Shown here: positions 35,001 to 46,399 of the stretch, piece after piece
Layout of the letters: the number at the start of each line of letters is the position of its first letter
How positions within the stretch are numbered: position 1 is the stretch's first letter
Source of the DNA: Endomychus coccineus
Taxonomy: Eukaryota; Arthropoda; Insecta; Coleoptera; Endomychidae
NCBI GenBank assembly: GCA_958510875.1
Contig: OY294070.1
Span: forward strand, 4,526,001-4,590,000
Direction: 5' to 3'
Length of the DNA: 64,000 nucleotides
The notes under the pieces: generated by a model
Seen by the model: only the letters and a program-made list of their open reading frames with translations
Database searches by the model: none
What the model was told of the DNA's origin: nothing
Made by a program: the position numbers and the translations under genes

Positions 35001-36901
35001 CCATTCTGTGTATCGAAAACCCACTCCACTGATAGATACCTCAATGGCGTTTCTTACCACCACCACGCCCAAAAGCAATCTGTCATACACTCCTTGATTC
35101 ACAGAACTGTTAACTTATCCCTAACCCAATTCTTAAATTAAAATTAGAATTGAAACAACTTTCATCTGTCTTATTATGAAATAATTCCTCCCATTATAAC
35201 ATTCAAAAAGCCATAAAGAAATACACTTCCAAAACTATCTCAGTTTTCCAAAGATCCCCTTCCTCTTCTTCATTTAGAAGGTGCTTATAGCATTCCCTGT
35301 TCTTACGGTAAAGTCTACATTGGTGAAACAGGACGTAGCCACTCGTGTGAAAGAACATGAGCGCTGTACAAGGCTTTGTGACACCAGTAAATTTGCACTC
35401 GCGGAACATGTTTTATTTCGTACTGTTTTACCAAAATAACAAATATTAATCCTTATTGTCAAAATGACAGTCCATAAAATCGTTAATAATGACAGCTACA
35501 CATCCCCTCTGTCAAGAAAATTGACACTGCATCTATCTTATACCTTGGAGTAGTTGCGAAGGATGATAAGTATTAAGTACATGATAATAATAATAATATA
35601 ATACTAATAATGTTTATTTGTGCAATTATAGAAAATAATAAATATATACATAATATAGCAAATTAACAGAATAAAGCCGTAATTCCTATTGGCTGTCTGC
35701 GGAGTGTGTATTCAATATAAAACGTTTAAAATATGTAATAACTTTGACCTTCTGACAATACCATTTATTAGACATCTTATCTCTATCATTGAATATTTCC
35801 TATTATCTGTACCGCTTATTGATTTCATTTTTTTGCAGAGTCTTAGCCCAGGCTATGTAAGAACAGAGTTCTCTGCAGCTTCAGGACTCCCACCTCATCC
35901 CCAATTAGCGGCCTATTTGGCAAACGCTGGACAAACACCCGAAGATCTTGCCAATCACGTTGTTTATATCTTATCGACGCCACCACACGTACAGGTTTGT
36001 ACTTATCCTTATAGTTACATAATGTTACCAACAGAACAACATTCAATGTTAGTTCTGTTGGTATTTTGTATTTCCAATAGAATTTTACGGATGGAAGAAC
36101 CACTCAAAGTTTCCTGGATTATCCAAACGATAAGGTCGACATGGAGAAAAAATTAAGGTTCAGTGAAATACGAAAATCAGTACTCAATCCAAGGAACGTT
36201 TCGCTTTGATTTCAAAACTATATTTATTTGTTTCTGGTTCTCTTACCAGAGAGGTATTCTTCGTGATCATAGAACCTTTGATGGCCTTGTGCCATTTCTC
36301 GATTAAGTTCTTTTTCAATTGATTAAAAAAAATTTACATTTTCAATTTTTTTAAGCATTACCCTTATATTATATCATTTTGAATAAGATTTGATGTTCTA
36401 TTAAACTTGATGGAATTAGTTTCTTCTTGAACAATTGCATGAAAATGTTTTTAGAAGATAAATGTATTTTTGAAATTTATTTAAATTGTTTAAATCAGAA
36501 TATCCTGTTCTATTCCGCAAATTGTTTCCAGTTCAATATAATATATTCAACCTAAATAAATATTGAGAGTAAAAATGGCAAATACAATCGAAGTCCTCTA
36601 ATGATGTTTGAAGATGTTAAAAATTCGTAGTTGCACTGTTCTTCGCCTATTTTCTCGCCCTTTGATGACAATTCTCAATTTTTCAAGGAGAAATAAGTGC
36701 GAGAATGTAGATTATAAAAAATCTGAACCAAAAACCAACCCAGGGGGGCATGGCCCCCTTTCACCCGAGACACACATATCACGTTTACAAATTGCTCATT
36801 ATTATTGAAATATGATTATTTATGACAAATATGTGTTTCAGATCCATGAATTAACTGTGAGTTCCGTAGGAGAAAATGTTGCTATGCTGATAAGAAAATG
36901 A
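29052..36901 (+). CDS. Short-chain dehydrogenase/reductase, gene 1 (four exons, 261 aa)
   Basis: Probably an NADP-dependent oxidoreductase of the SDR classical group, like insect family-member-11 or farnesol dehydrogenases. The substrate is not shown by the sequence. Exons are 29052-29159, 33313-33774, 35839-35994 and 36842-36901, all joined in phase 0 with GT-AG ends. Residues 16-23 are the cofactor motif [12 protein letters not shown] is at 93-96, the catalytic Ser is 147 and Tyr-x-x-x-Lys is 162/166 (YSASK). SLSPGYVRTEF opens exon 3. The length is normal for the family and there is no transmembrane segment. Introns 1 (4.15 kb) and 2 (2.06 kb) are swollen by a solo LTR and by Penelope and LINE pieces. 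Gene 2 is a close paralogue in tandem. The reading frame is intact, so it is probably functional. Confidence 0.93.
29301..29347 (+). ncRNA. Weak hammerhead-like motif in SDR gene 1 intron 1
   Basis: A CTGACGA box is followed after 15 nt by GAAAC, then the palindrome ACAGCTGT. The outer flanks (GTCTCA and TGCGAC) can pair with one mismatch, but the middle stem pairs poorly. It may be a decayed ribozyme of a short retroelement, or chance. Confidence 0.3.
31300..31400 (+). pseudogene. LINE RT scrap
   Basis: Two frames give NNYRPIS and ISKVMEKA, which occur together at the entry of LINE reverse transcriptases. Too small for clade assignment. Confidence 0.5.
31477..33296 (-). mobile_element. Solo LTR (1812 bp) with perfect GTAT target duplication
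   Basis: On the minus strand it runs TGTTATGATTTC...CTTTCTTAACA (33292 to 31481), a classic TG...CA LTR. GTAT is present on both sides (31477-31480 and 33293-33296). It is a diverged relative of the LTRs at 11 and 15.4 kb, sharing the start, the TCTTTCAGATTTACA region and the GCTAGCCGGAAG word. The partner LTR and internal region are gone, as expected after LTR-LTR recombination. It sits in intron 1 of SDR gene 1 in antisense orientation, ending 20 nt before exon 2. Confidence 0.92.
31481..31690 (-). repeat. Four tandem PBS-like units in the LTR tail
   Basis: Four units of about 47-50 bp each contain a TTAAGAAA(G/A) word, then TCTTTT, then a form of TTGCCCCACGTTG and GACAATTA. Read on the minus strand each unit carries CAACGTGGGGCAA, the heart of a tRNA-Lys-type primer-binding site. 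The young element's LTR has one such unit inside its tail and one just outside. Confidence 0.8.
33905..35445 (+). pseudogene. Penelope-like element, split by a LINE insertion
   Basis: The left part (33910-34160) reads MGSQFSPVIANIFMETF, the Penelope RT motif leading toward the catalytic box, then SLPFLRC. The right part (35270-35440) reads YSIPCSYGKVYIGETGRS, a GIY-YIG-type endonuclease start, then VKEHERC and FALAEHVLF. Both are on the plus strand and of one family, and the LINE piece at 34165-35095 lies between them. The GIY-YIG nuclease cuts target DNA for reverse transcription in such elements. This copy is broken by the insertion and frame changes. All of it is in intron 2 of SDR gene 1. 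The family differs from the cluster at 59-61 kb. Confidence 0.75.
34165..35095 (-). pseudogene. LINE fragment: RT thumb and RNase H (Jockey/R1-like)
   Basis: From right to left the minus strand encodes an RT end (PKFLYWIYTAGIRPNLCYD type, near 34870-34800) and then, near 34410-34170, an RNase H domain. The domain has DGSKIDQAFGAGVYL, with the first catalytic Asp, then YCTVFHAKIYAIL, where the usual Glu of the 'AEIYAI' motif is Lys, and RRIYICSGSGSALGAL, where the usual catalytic Asp of 'CSDS' is replaced. The active site is therefore degraded as well as the frame. It is inserted in the Penelope copy of intron 2. Confidence 0.75.
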
Positions 36902-36976
36902 GGTGAGAAGGAAGTAACATCGTTCATTCAACATACAGGACTTAATATTTTCATGTACAATTCAGAAATATTGTTC

Positions 36977-36982
36977 AATAAA
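36977..36982 (+). terminator. Poly(A) signal of SDR gene 1
   Basis: AATAAA 76 bases after the stop codon, in an AT-rich context. It is placed like the AATAAA 87 bases after the stop of gene 2. Confidence 0.7.
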
Positions 36983-37636
36983 TACTAATTGAGAAAATAC
37001 ATTCGTTTCATGTCTCTATGATTTTGTAAAATTGAATAGAAGAAAGAATAGACGTTAACGAAATAATACATAAGAAATTTGACGTTTTTGGAGATATCGT
37101 TTTGGTGGTGATAGACAACACCAGAGTACGAAATTGTTCGCAAAACAAAAAACCCACCCTTCTCCAGTAACGTGGTATAAGCAAACAAAAAATTTTTTTT
37201 CGTGGTTTCTTATTGGGAATATTATATACCGAAATTGCTTCTACAGCTCGTCAAGAACTACATTTTAGTTCAAGAATATACCCTAATTTTTTCAATTTGA
37301 TATCTTCAATAGGTGGCGCGCAAATCGCGTTGCTGCTGGAGATCTCCCATTAGTCGCTTGGAGTGCGACATACGGGGCAGTTCCCCATTTTTGGATTACA
37401 GATTTTGCTGTGTCATGGAAGGTACTTTCATCAGAGAGAAATATTCAATAAGTAAGTTGGTCTAAAAAAATAATTGAAACTTAGCGTTTTCACCCAGTTT
37501 GGCTATATATTTCCATACATTAAAGACCCAGATTCAGTGAAATTGAACAAATTGGATGCACGTGATCTCACAGTAAACCAACTAACTGGAATAACTTTGA
37601 GATCTACGTCTAGTATTAGTCTGCTTAACCAATTAA
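36983..37636. other. Spacer between SDR gene 1 and the piggyBac element
   Basis: No gene was recognised. A more GC-rich patch at 37310-37430 could be an old transposon scrap but matched no motif. Confidence 0.4.
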
Positions 37637-37864
37637 CTCCCAGGCATAGGAAAATATAAAAACACGTTTTTCGGACAAGATGTATTTATTATTTCACATT
37701 TGTAAAATGAGTTTTTGAAATAAAATTTTTTTTTTTAAATCAAGAACATAAAAAAACATGATGGTGCGTACACGCATCACTGGTAAGAAAAGTAAATATT
37801 TTTTTTTGCATTTCCTAAAAACTAGCTATAAGCAGACAAATCTTCATGAAGAGTAATAACTATA

Positions 37865-39493
37865 CACTGGGGCAGTGGCGGCTCGTGAACTTTTTAAGAG
37901 AGGAGGCTGGCCATAAAACGTTTTTGTAAAAATATACTCTTTCAGCCAATAAATTTAACCTTTGCACAGCGACCGTACCAGCTACTTCAGTGACCAAATT
38001 AATTCTTGCCAAGCAAGAACCAACGTGGAGGTGTAGAGTTTCTCTCGGCAAAAAATTTTTTTTGTTCGTTTTTTTTTTCTTTGGATTTTTGATATTTTTT
38101 ATTTTTTTTTAATTTTTCATATTTTTTTTTCATTATTTTTATTAATTTTTCTTATATATTAACGGAATTCTACGGTCTTTAATTTGCGAAAAATATTATC
38201 ATAAAATTTATCATTTTGTTTTAAGTGTTTTACTAAATCTTTTTCAATAGATAACTAGCATTGTTTAAACGATTTTGGCCCATTGTATTTCGCATGTAAG
38301 TTTTAATTCGTTTGAGAGTAGAAAATGATCTCTCCACCGATGCCGACGTGACAGGAATGGTGACTGTCAAACAAAGTAGTTTATAAAACTGAGGTAAAAC
38401 TTGTTGCAAATCATTGTCTATCATATATTTTATCATATCGGCGTGAATGTCGTACTGGTCTAAAATATCTTTATCCGAGTAGGTATATAACCCATAATTC
38501 ATTGTGCAGTGCTATTTTATCAAAAAAATTATATTTGAGAACTAAGTTATCTAAAAGTGTATTGGGAAACTCTTTTGAAAAAGATTCAAATCTTCTATTC
38601 GACAAGTCGAAAAATTTCAATTCATGTAAATCGGAAAATCGAATCTCAATTTCACCTTTAATAGTATCTAAAATTTCATAAGAAAAGTTGTTTATAATGT
38701 AGTTTCTTGTCTACCAAATTATATGTTTTCCTCCTTTAACAATATTCTGTTTACCGGTTAATTTAAACTTAATACTCGATGTAATATGTTCCTGCGATTT
38801 TTCATGTCTGTCTATACCACGAGCTAAATTTTTCAAATCATCATAACCCGAGTGCCCCCAACATGAAGTATCAGATGTAAATAGCAAGCAATATAATTTA
38901 TTGTGTATTTCGATTTTGAAACATACCTGTAATCACTAATCTTTTCAAATCCGGTAAAGGCCGTTTATTTAGAAAAAACACTTTTCTGTAATATGTTAAT
39001 CCACTCAATGGATTTTCTAAGAAGTCAGCAACTGCACATTTTAACGTTAAATAACTCACGGAACAGATAAATTATAACTTAACCTCACTTCGGGTCGCGG
39101 AACAAAAACAATAACTGACGGAGCACGTGTCTCGTGTCGCCGCCTCGCAACTCGCAGGGCAGGAAGTAATCGTATTTCGACCGAGTGCGAACGAGAAGCT
39201 AGCCTACAGAGAATGTTGCCATATTCGCTGTTTTACCCTATTTGGCAGTTGGACTGGTTGGAAAAACGGCAACTGTGTTGACCACACGTATTTAGCGTTT
39301 GAGATATATAGAGAATCTAGCCTCTGGCCACTGTTGCCAGATTAAAAATAACTACTGAGAACGGGGAATTAATTGTAAAATTTAAAGAATTATCAGAGAA
39401 ACAGGAAATAAAATGGAGAATGATCATCAAGATAAATTGGTGAGGAGGCTGAGCCTCCTTAGCCTCCTTCGAGGAGCCGCCACTGCACTGGGG
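37865..39493 (-). mobile_element. hAT element with 8-bp target duplication CACTGGGG
   Basis: CACTGGGG is present at 37865-37872 and 39486-39493. Inside, the ends are inverted CAGTGGCGGCTC (12 bp exact). An 8-bp duplication and CAG-starting ends are diagnostic for hAT. A 1613-bp body holds only the C-terminal end of a transposase, so it is internally deleted. It is nested in the piggyBac element and is therefore younger than it. Confidence 0.93.
38233..38502 (-). pseudogene. hAT transposase dimerisation-domain remnant
   Basis: The 89-codon frame contains FYKLLCLTVTIPVTSASVER followed by SFSTLKRIKTYMRNTM and RLNNAS, the hAT C-terminal dimerisation domain, common in ZMYM-like and TTF-finger hAT transposases. 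The catalytic DDE core and the BED or TTF zinc finger are absent. Sequence toward 38.9 kb on the same strand gives only broken pieces of the rest. Confidence 0.85.
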
Positions 39494-39568
39494 TACAAAA
39501 TAGTAAAATAGTTGGGCCCGATCAAGATCATAAATAACAAAGTTATGTATTTTGCAGGAATGTCTCCC

Positions 39569-40475
39569 TTAATATGGGACCATTTGTTCATCAATAGACA
39601 GATTGTAAGAGAAAACACCCCATTGTAAATTATTTCTATTGATTGCATCCAAGAATGGTCTGACTTTAGCAAATTTATCATTGATATCTAAATTAGTTTT
39701 ATCTGATAAATGCAAGTTTTGTTTTATACTCTGGAATCTATTTCTACTCATGCATTTTTTTTTAATATCGACGCCTTTATCCTCATCAGTGGACCAGTAC
39801 ATTGGCATTTGTGGTAATGAGTGATAACCAGAAAATAACAACATACCTATGAAACTCAAGAGATAATTTTTTGAGAGATTGAAATCTAATCGGTTGTTAT
39901 CATGCGCATATTTCAATGAAAAGTCCAATACCATTTGAAGTATTTCATCGTCCAGAAGAAGATGAAAAATCTCCAGTGGTGTCTTACCAGCAAGCTCATT
40001 CTGGATACACTCCCTGTCCGCAGATTCCCTGGATATTGCGGAATGAGTATACTCAATTTCCCCGTTCACCCATTTCGTCTCAGAAAGAACCTTTTGTGAT
40101 GATCCAGGATGATCCTCTTCATCTGATGAACTCCACTCATCCTGTTCATCTTCCCTCACATCATTATGTGAATCAGGCACGTATAGTTCAAAAGTTCCAG
40201 CTATATCAGTCGGTTCATTTTCTGGTGAATAGTTTTCATCGTCAATGTTTTCCTCGTCTGTGAGCGTATCAACATCTGTAGGTATATAGACTGCATCAAC
40301 GACATCTGAAAAAGAAATCTACTATGATATCTTGCATTAAGAATACCTATTGATTATGACAATTTTATTCCAAACAATCATAATTACCTTCATGTCTGTG
40401 TCTTTCTAATTCATCAACAGCTTCCTCTAAAGCTGCTTCTAGTTCTTTTTGGGCCAAAACCTTTCTAAAAGACAT
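39569..40475 (-). pseudogene. piggyBac transposase, N-terminal half, two exons
   Basis: Exon 40475-40388 starts with ATG and reads MSFRKVLAQKELEAALEEAV. A GT-AG intron (40387-40306) follows, and exon 2 runs from 40305 to a stop just below 39569. The joined frame has an acidic N-terminus with a DEWSSSDEED patch, then KTPLEIFHLLLDDEIL, LLFSGYHSLPQ, MSRNRFQSIKQNLHLSD and LSIDEQMVPY, the start of the DDE core of piggyBac transposases. A stop then cuts the next conserved word (GRHSCK is still readable after it). The rest of the catalytic domain is missing. It probably came from a domesticated-type or active piggyBac with a short intron. Confidence 0.85.
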
Positions 40476-40986
40476 TTTCAGTCACTTCGATAACCGAACA
40501 ACTGCCCCGCAACATCAATGAATCGGTTCTGAACTATTCGCAGTTCGCACGTAGGCTCACAGCTTAGGTAAACTTGTCTGAGCTTGTCGAAATATCGCTA
40601 GAGCTCACGCACGATACCAGTGATGCGCGAAAGCACCAATTTTTTTTTTATTGCTACAATTATCCCATTGTTCATTACAACAAGTTCCTGTGTGATATAT
40701 CATTGTGTCACTAAATGACTACACATTGATGAAAACTGAAATAAAAATCTTGAATCTGAGTTATATTTTGTCAGTGCCAACAAAATGTATACAGCCAAAG
40801 TAAAATTTCACCCCTCTTTAGAGTGCACTAAAATCTGAGATTTCCTTCTGATCTAACGTTACACATTTTTATTCAACAGTATTAGCATAATGAAAGGTAA
40901 TACCGAGTGATTTTCGCGATATCAACAATATCTTGCCGCCAAAAAATATTAAAGTTGCGATGCGTGAACGCACCGCTGGGAGTTAA

Positions 40987-41524
40987 TGGGTTTATCAATA
41001 CCAAAACACAAACAGAATTACATATGAAATATGGTAGAGCCTAAAGGCACTTAAAGCTATAAAATGTTATCATATAGAAGACCAGACAATTTCTATAGTC
41101 AACCTAAATACTCGATTTTGAGTCTCACTACCTGGACCTGCCGAGGTTGAGATTTTCTTTCACTAATGCGGACTGAATCCTAGTTTTGGCCAGTTATTTG
41201 TGCAATTTTTTGAAGAGGTAACCGGCTATCGATTATAAAAGAGGTGGAAAAACCAAAAAAAAAAAATTAACCGTGGAAAAATAACCTGATTTCCGGATAG
41301 TTATTGAAATAAAAAGCATCGCTACGGGCCTGGAAACACCTGAGGGAGACATAAGTACCTATCTATCTTATCTTGGATAACACAATTTGAAACGACATAT
41401 CACTATTACCAGCACTTTATATTTCCCCATTATACAACTGTCTGTATAGTTACGACATATGCATGTTGTATGTAATCAATTGATCATTCCAACTATTGAA
41501 ATCTGAGTGAAAACACATATAACC
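40987..41524. promoter_or_regulatory. Upstream region of SDR gene 2
   Basis: No gene or known repeat. The promoter of gene 2 must lie here or in the piggyBac end, which is only about 540 bp from the start codon. Confidence 0.35.
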
Positions 41525-44500
41525 ATGGCTGTATCAATGGACAGATGGAGAGGAAAAGTTGCTGTAGTTACTGGAGCTAGTGCTGGAATTGGAGCTGCTG
41601 TAGCAGAAAAACTAGTAGAAGAAGGACTCAAGGTACCAATTATATAAATATGATTTATGTTCATCCGAAATGCGTTTCTTCCATATCCAAACTCATAGGT
41701 CGTTTCAATCCCGATAGAATACGAGATGTTTCTAATTAGTCTAAGCAATTTAAGGGTGTGATGCCTCATGTCTTTTTCCGTTCCGATCTACAGGGCTTAA
41801 AAATTTACAAAAAAAAATCTATTTTTTCCTAATATGTCGGAAGCCACTTTAGATATTCTCCTCCAATTTTCGTATGTGGTATCTAGGTTGAAGGCAGTCT
41901 TTGTCCATTAGTAATTGTGTTTTCTTACTCAAACCTGTGGCGTCCGTTCGCACACGTCCAGTAATGGCGGCTTTGGAAGAAGCGTTTCTGCACTAAAAAG
42001 AACGAAGAACTATTTGCGTAGCAGTCTAGCGCTGCCAAAATTAACGACACTATCACTTATGAGTGAATTTGCAACACAAAAGTGCAAAAAAGTATCTACG
42101 AAGGCAGAGGGAAAAGTTCCTGAAAAATAAAACACATGGCCCCCACAATGGAAAATCTCATGTAACATTTTTGATGTACCATCTTTAACTAGAACATTAC
42201 TCAAACCAAAACGTCGCTTGTTAAACATTATGGGGACTCTTCACCATCGATTGGAATGATTCACAAGTGGTTTACTGATTTTAGTTGTGTTAGTATGACC
42301 ACAAAGGACACCAAACGTTCTGGTCGTCCAATTGAGGTTACAATCGTCGATAATAATAATAATCGTCCATGGTATGATATTGGACAATCGGCGAGTTAAA
42401 GTGTACGAGATTGTTGAGTTTATGGGCATCTCAACCAAACGGGTACGGAACATTTCGCATACGTTTTTAGATATGGGAAAGCTATCTGCCGCATTTTCTC
42501 TCTCTTGTTAACAAGCGCGACCTTGTGACAACTTCAAAGGAGTGTTTGACGATGTTCAAGCGCGATAAGATAGACTTTTTGCGCCGTTTTGTAACCGTGG
42601 ACGTAACACAGATACGTCACGACACACCACAGACCAAAGAGCAGTCGAAACAGTGACTTGTCCTGGCGAATCGAAGCCGAAAAAATCATGGCGACAGTTT
42701 TTTGGGATGCACATGGTGTTGTGATGGATCCTTGATTTTTCCTCGGTTACGAAACGGCGTAAAAAGGCCTTTTTATCGCGCTTGAACATCACCAAACACT
42801 CCTTTGAAGTCATACTGACAATTCAATATCACTTTCGTTTGAGTAGTGAAAGGATTTAAACAAAAATACAGCGTGATCTTAAACACCTCGTTAAGCGTCA
42901 ATTACACGGGGCTTGTTTACGTGCCTCTAGATACACAAGGCCTGAGAGCTCGATCGTGACATCACAAGGCAGAGACAGTTCAATAGGTTAAGATAAGAAG
43001 GACTTTTTGTCCCGTTTCATAACCGAGGACGAAACATGGTTCCATCCCAACACACTAGAGACCAAAGTACAGCCGAAACAGTGGACTTGTCCTGGCGAAT
43101 CGAAGCCGAGAAAGGCCAAAGTGGGCTTGTCGGCCAACAAGTCATAGCGACAAATTTTTGGGATGCACACGGTATAGTCCATTTCGATTACCTTGAAAAG
43201 GGCAAAACGATCACCGACGTATATTATGCAGAGCTGTTGGATCGATTCGACGCCAATTTGAAGCGAAAGCGGCCGCATTTGGCAAAGAAAAAAGTGCTCT
43301 TCCACCGTATTCTCCAGATTTGACCCCCTGCGATTTTTAACTTGAAGAAATGCGGCTCGGCGGAAATAGATTTGGCTCCAATGATGAGGTCATCGCTGGA
43401 ACAAACGGCTATTTTGAAGGATGAATGCGGGAAATTCATTGTACGAAGCTACGCCCCTTTTTAAACGAAAAAATCGCTTCGCTCTCAGTGACTTCCATAT
43501 TTTCATTTCAGGACCCGCAAAACTTTTGTAGCCTAGGACCCGGAAGATTCATAAAACGGCGCTAGGGCTGTTTGATTGTTATTGAACACATCTCCTGTTT
43601 TCTTAGGGTTATTCTTGAACCCTTTGTCAATGTACCATGTCCATAATACATTCAGAGCTGATTGTATTAAATCCATCAGTGCTCAGATGTTTTCCTCTGA
43701 CGATTAGGAGTATATCGCCATACCCAATCACGTGGCATCCTAGGTTGGCTACTTTTCTTGGTCCAACCTGTGGCCATCCGTTTTCCATAGAGCCACTGAT
43801 GATGGTGTTACCTCAGGAGACTTCTCGAGTCCTGTTTTTTTAGCAGACCCTGAATCCAGATATTTTCTAGACTAGGAACTTCTTTATCTTTAAGTGCTTC
43901 ACAAATACTTTAGGTTGCGCAAATGGTGAAGGCGCAAGGCATTCAAGAGTCATAGAAGTCGAGCTTTTATCGTATTCTTTCTAAATTGATTCACCAACAC
44001 ACTTTTTAAATGTTGGCCAAGAAAGGATACAGTGGATTGTCCATTGCACATTCTCTTTCAACAGCCACATTAGAGCCATTACATTCGAATAATTTAATAA
44101 AATTCAGTAGTACCACTTACCATTCTTTAATAATTAATAAAATCCATAATTTATTTTCTAAATTTGCAATAAAACCAGTTCGTAGATGCAAGAACAACCT
44201 AAAAACCGTTAAGTAATACCTATGATAAAGTTTCCGATTACTTTGAATCCTGTATCCGTACAACTGAAGTCCGGCGTTAATTGAAATAATTGCGCTGATG
44301 ATAACACAGATATTTTATATTTACAGGTGGTCGGTTTGGCCAGAAGAGTTCAACGTGTGGAAGAATTGGCAAAGAAGTTAGAAGGTAAAAAAGGTAAACT
44401 CTACGCCTGTGGAGTCGACCTAACAAACCCTGATGATATCATCAAAGCGTTCAAATGGATCAAGGACAACGTAGGTCCAGTTCATATTTTGATCAACAAC

Positions 44501-46135
44501 GCTGGTCTTGGTTCAAATACCAGCTTAATTAACGGCGATATCACCAGATGGAAGGCGATCCTGGACACTAATGTTCTGGGGCTCTGTGTGTCAACCAGAG
44601 AAGCCATGAAAATCATCGCGGAGAACAACATAGATGGACATATTATTCATATTAATAGCTTGGGAGGACACAGAATACCTCTTATGCCGTTAATGAGCGT
44701 TTATTGTGCATCCAAATACGCTGTAACAGCTCTAACTGAAACTCTTAGGAACGAACTCGCTGCTATCGGCAGTAAAACGAAAATTACGGTAGGTAGTCAA
44801 TGAATTCTACACCAATAATTCTTATTCTTCAATCGTGGTTATATATACCATCTATTTTATAATTATAGAGTCTTAGCCCTGGCTATGTACGAAGCGAATT
44901 CGTGGAATCCTCAGGCATCATACCGGACGCCAAACTGAAGGCATATTTAGCCCAATCTGGACAGACGCCTGAAGATCTCGCCAATCATGTCATTTATATC
45001 TTGTCAACGCCACCACACGTTCAGGTATGTATACCATTAAACACATTTAATATGTTTGTGTTCGCACATCAGCCGACTTACAGATTGTCTGTAGCTTACG
45101 GACATCTAGCTGTAAGAAGATATACAATGTTCTTACAGAAAAAGAAAACTGTTTCAAGTTATCAGTTTTTTCCAAGCCCCCCAACTCAGTTTGGATATTA
45201 TCCGATAGATAACACTACGCATATTTGTGGAGAATAATACAATAAATTCTAAGTGTTGCCACATAGCTGATAATATTCAGAATCCACGATAATTTCAGAC
45301 ACTGTCTGATATCTGATAATGCCGAAATCTACGATAATTTTTGAAATAGAAATAGTAATAAGTATTTCGCATTAGATAAAGTCAAAGAATCTATTGCCTA
45401 GTTGCCAATAGAGCCGCAGCCTTTTGTTTTCGTAACGAAGCGACCTCTAACGACTAGAAGAGTGTACACCGTAGTTGCACTTTCCAGACGCTGCTTTCAA
45501 CACTCTATAGTCTATACATAGAAATCCTATCTCTGTAATAAATACGGAATAACGCGCGAATTCTCATTCCAATTATCCAGTTAGATAATTAGGTATAGTC
45601 ATTGATTAGTATATTAATCAATAGTATTATATAGGTTATATTATATACCATTCTATTTGAAATCTGATAATTTATCAGTAAACTTCTAATATGTCTACTG
45701 TCAACCTCTGACAACACTAATGATAATCCACAGCCTACTTGTCAAAACGGCTATGTAAAATCATTGATGATTAAATAGAATCAACTATACGTGAAGGAAA
45801 TCCTGGAAATCAATTCTAAGCTTGAATAAAAAACTATTATGATTGGAAGGAATATTAAAAATGTTCTTGGATATTGGCGTATATCAGAGCTGGGTATCCT
45901 TAAGCATTATGATTATGCAAATTTATAGGAAAGAAACAGTGAATCAATCGGTTTCGTTTTGAACCGTATGCCCGATTCGGACATTAATTCTCCGTTCTTG
46001 TTGATGACGTCATAGCGTTACCAATCACGCTAATGTTATAGTTCAATCTTTTCGTTATTTATGTTTCAGATCCGTGAACTGAAAGTGGGATCCCTAGGAG
46101 AAAATGTTGCTATGCAAGGAGATAAATCGAAATGA
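41525..46135 (+). CDS. Short-chain dehydrogenase/reductase, gene 2 (four exons, 263 aa)
   Basis: Close paralogue of gene 1, with the same probable role as an NADP-linked SDR oxidoreductase. Exons are 41525-41632, 44327-44788, 44869-45024 and 46070-46135. The first three are the same lengths as in gene 1 and all joins are phase 0. Motifs sit at the same residues: TGASAGIG 16-23, NNAG 93-96, Ser147, Tyr162 and Lys166 (here YCASK). Intron 2 is only 80 bp, against 2064 in gene 1. Exon 2 is almost identical in sequence to that of gene 1 over its first half and diverges later (REAMKIIAENN against REAFSSMKENN), suggesting recent duplication or gene conversion. The C-terminus ends GDKSK. Intron 1 holds hAT, mariner and LINE scraps. 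The frame is intact. Confidence 0.93.
41915..42130 (+). pseudogene. hAT dimerisation-domain scrap
   Basis: The frame reads VSALKRTKNYLRSSLALPKL then SLMSEFA, resembling the 'FSALKRIKTYLRST...RL..LALL' end of hAT transposases. It is short and unflanked by visible ends, in SDR gene 2 intron 1. A different lineage from the element at 37.9 kb. Confidence 0.5.
42220..43480 (+). pseudogene. mariner transposase relic with inverted internal duplication
   Basis: Plus-strand pieces in order: a helix-turn-helix region (TKDTKRSGRPIEVTIVD, near 42300), FLSRFITEDETW with the first catalytic Asp (about 43010), KQWTCPGESKPRKAKVG, GIVHFDYLEKGKTITDVYY and KRKRPHLAKKKVLFH. These are typical of mariner transposases of the type found as SETMAR. 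The 42530-42600 segment recurs inverted at 42740-42815, so the copy was rearranged. Many stops and shifts show it is long dead. The second and third catalytic Asp are not readable in frame. Confidence 0.75.
43570..43950 (-). pseudogene. LINE RT fragment
   Basis: The minus strand reads MDNGWPQVGPRKVANLGCHV, then VIGYGDILLIVRGKH, a changed YADD box (YGD) followed by the usual 'V.GK' turn, and then DGFNTISSECIMDMVH. Same LINE lineage as 8.4 kb. The loss of the active-site Ala-Asp and later stops mark it as dead. Confidence 0.65.
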
Positions 46136-46221
46136 ATAGAAAAGGTCAATCATGATTCAGAACCTACTACAGTATCGCATGTATCAAGTACAAAAGAGAA
46201 AGATCATTTCAAGTTTCATTG

Positions 46222-46227
46222 AATAAA
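46222..46227 (+). terminator. Poly(A) signal of SDR gene 2
   Basis: AATAAA 87 bases after the stop codon. Confidence 0.7.
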
Positions 46228-46399
46228 TTAATGAGAAAATTTACTTCTTTTATTGAAGGGCAACTACATGTATATCAAGTGTGTTATATCTATTATGTTC
46301 ACTAGTCGGCTACGATTCGCCTCATCCTAGAATATTGAAAGAATGGAAACGTAATCTGACAATCTGAGATCCACGTCCAATTTAGCAAACGCCCACAGA

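Larger units (their letters stand above)
37633..40986 (-). mobile_element. piggyBac-like element with TTAA duplications
   Basis: TTAA flanks both ends (37633-37636 and 40983-40986). The element ends are inverted CTCCCAG, with subterminal ATGCGTG.ACGCACC words near 37765 and 40960. The transposase on the minus strand is truncated, and a 1.6-kb hAT element is inserted at 37873-39485. Without the hAT and its duplication the element would be about 1.7 kb, shorter than autonomous piggyBacs (about 2.5 kb), so it had lost its C-terminal half independently of the insertion. Confidence 0.88.

Noticed and set aside
35689..36156. A 155-codon frame around SDR exon 3 read as a separate gene
   Set aside because: Its ends are intron. 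Only 35839-35994 is coding, as shown by the AG and GT borders and the matching exon in gene 2.
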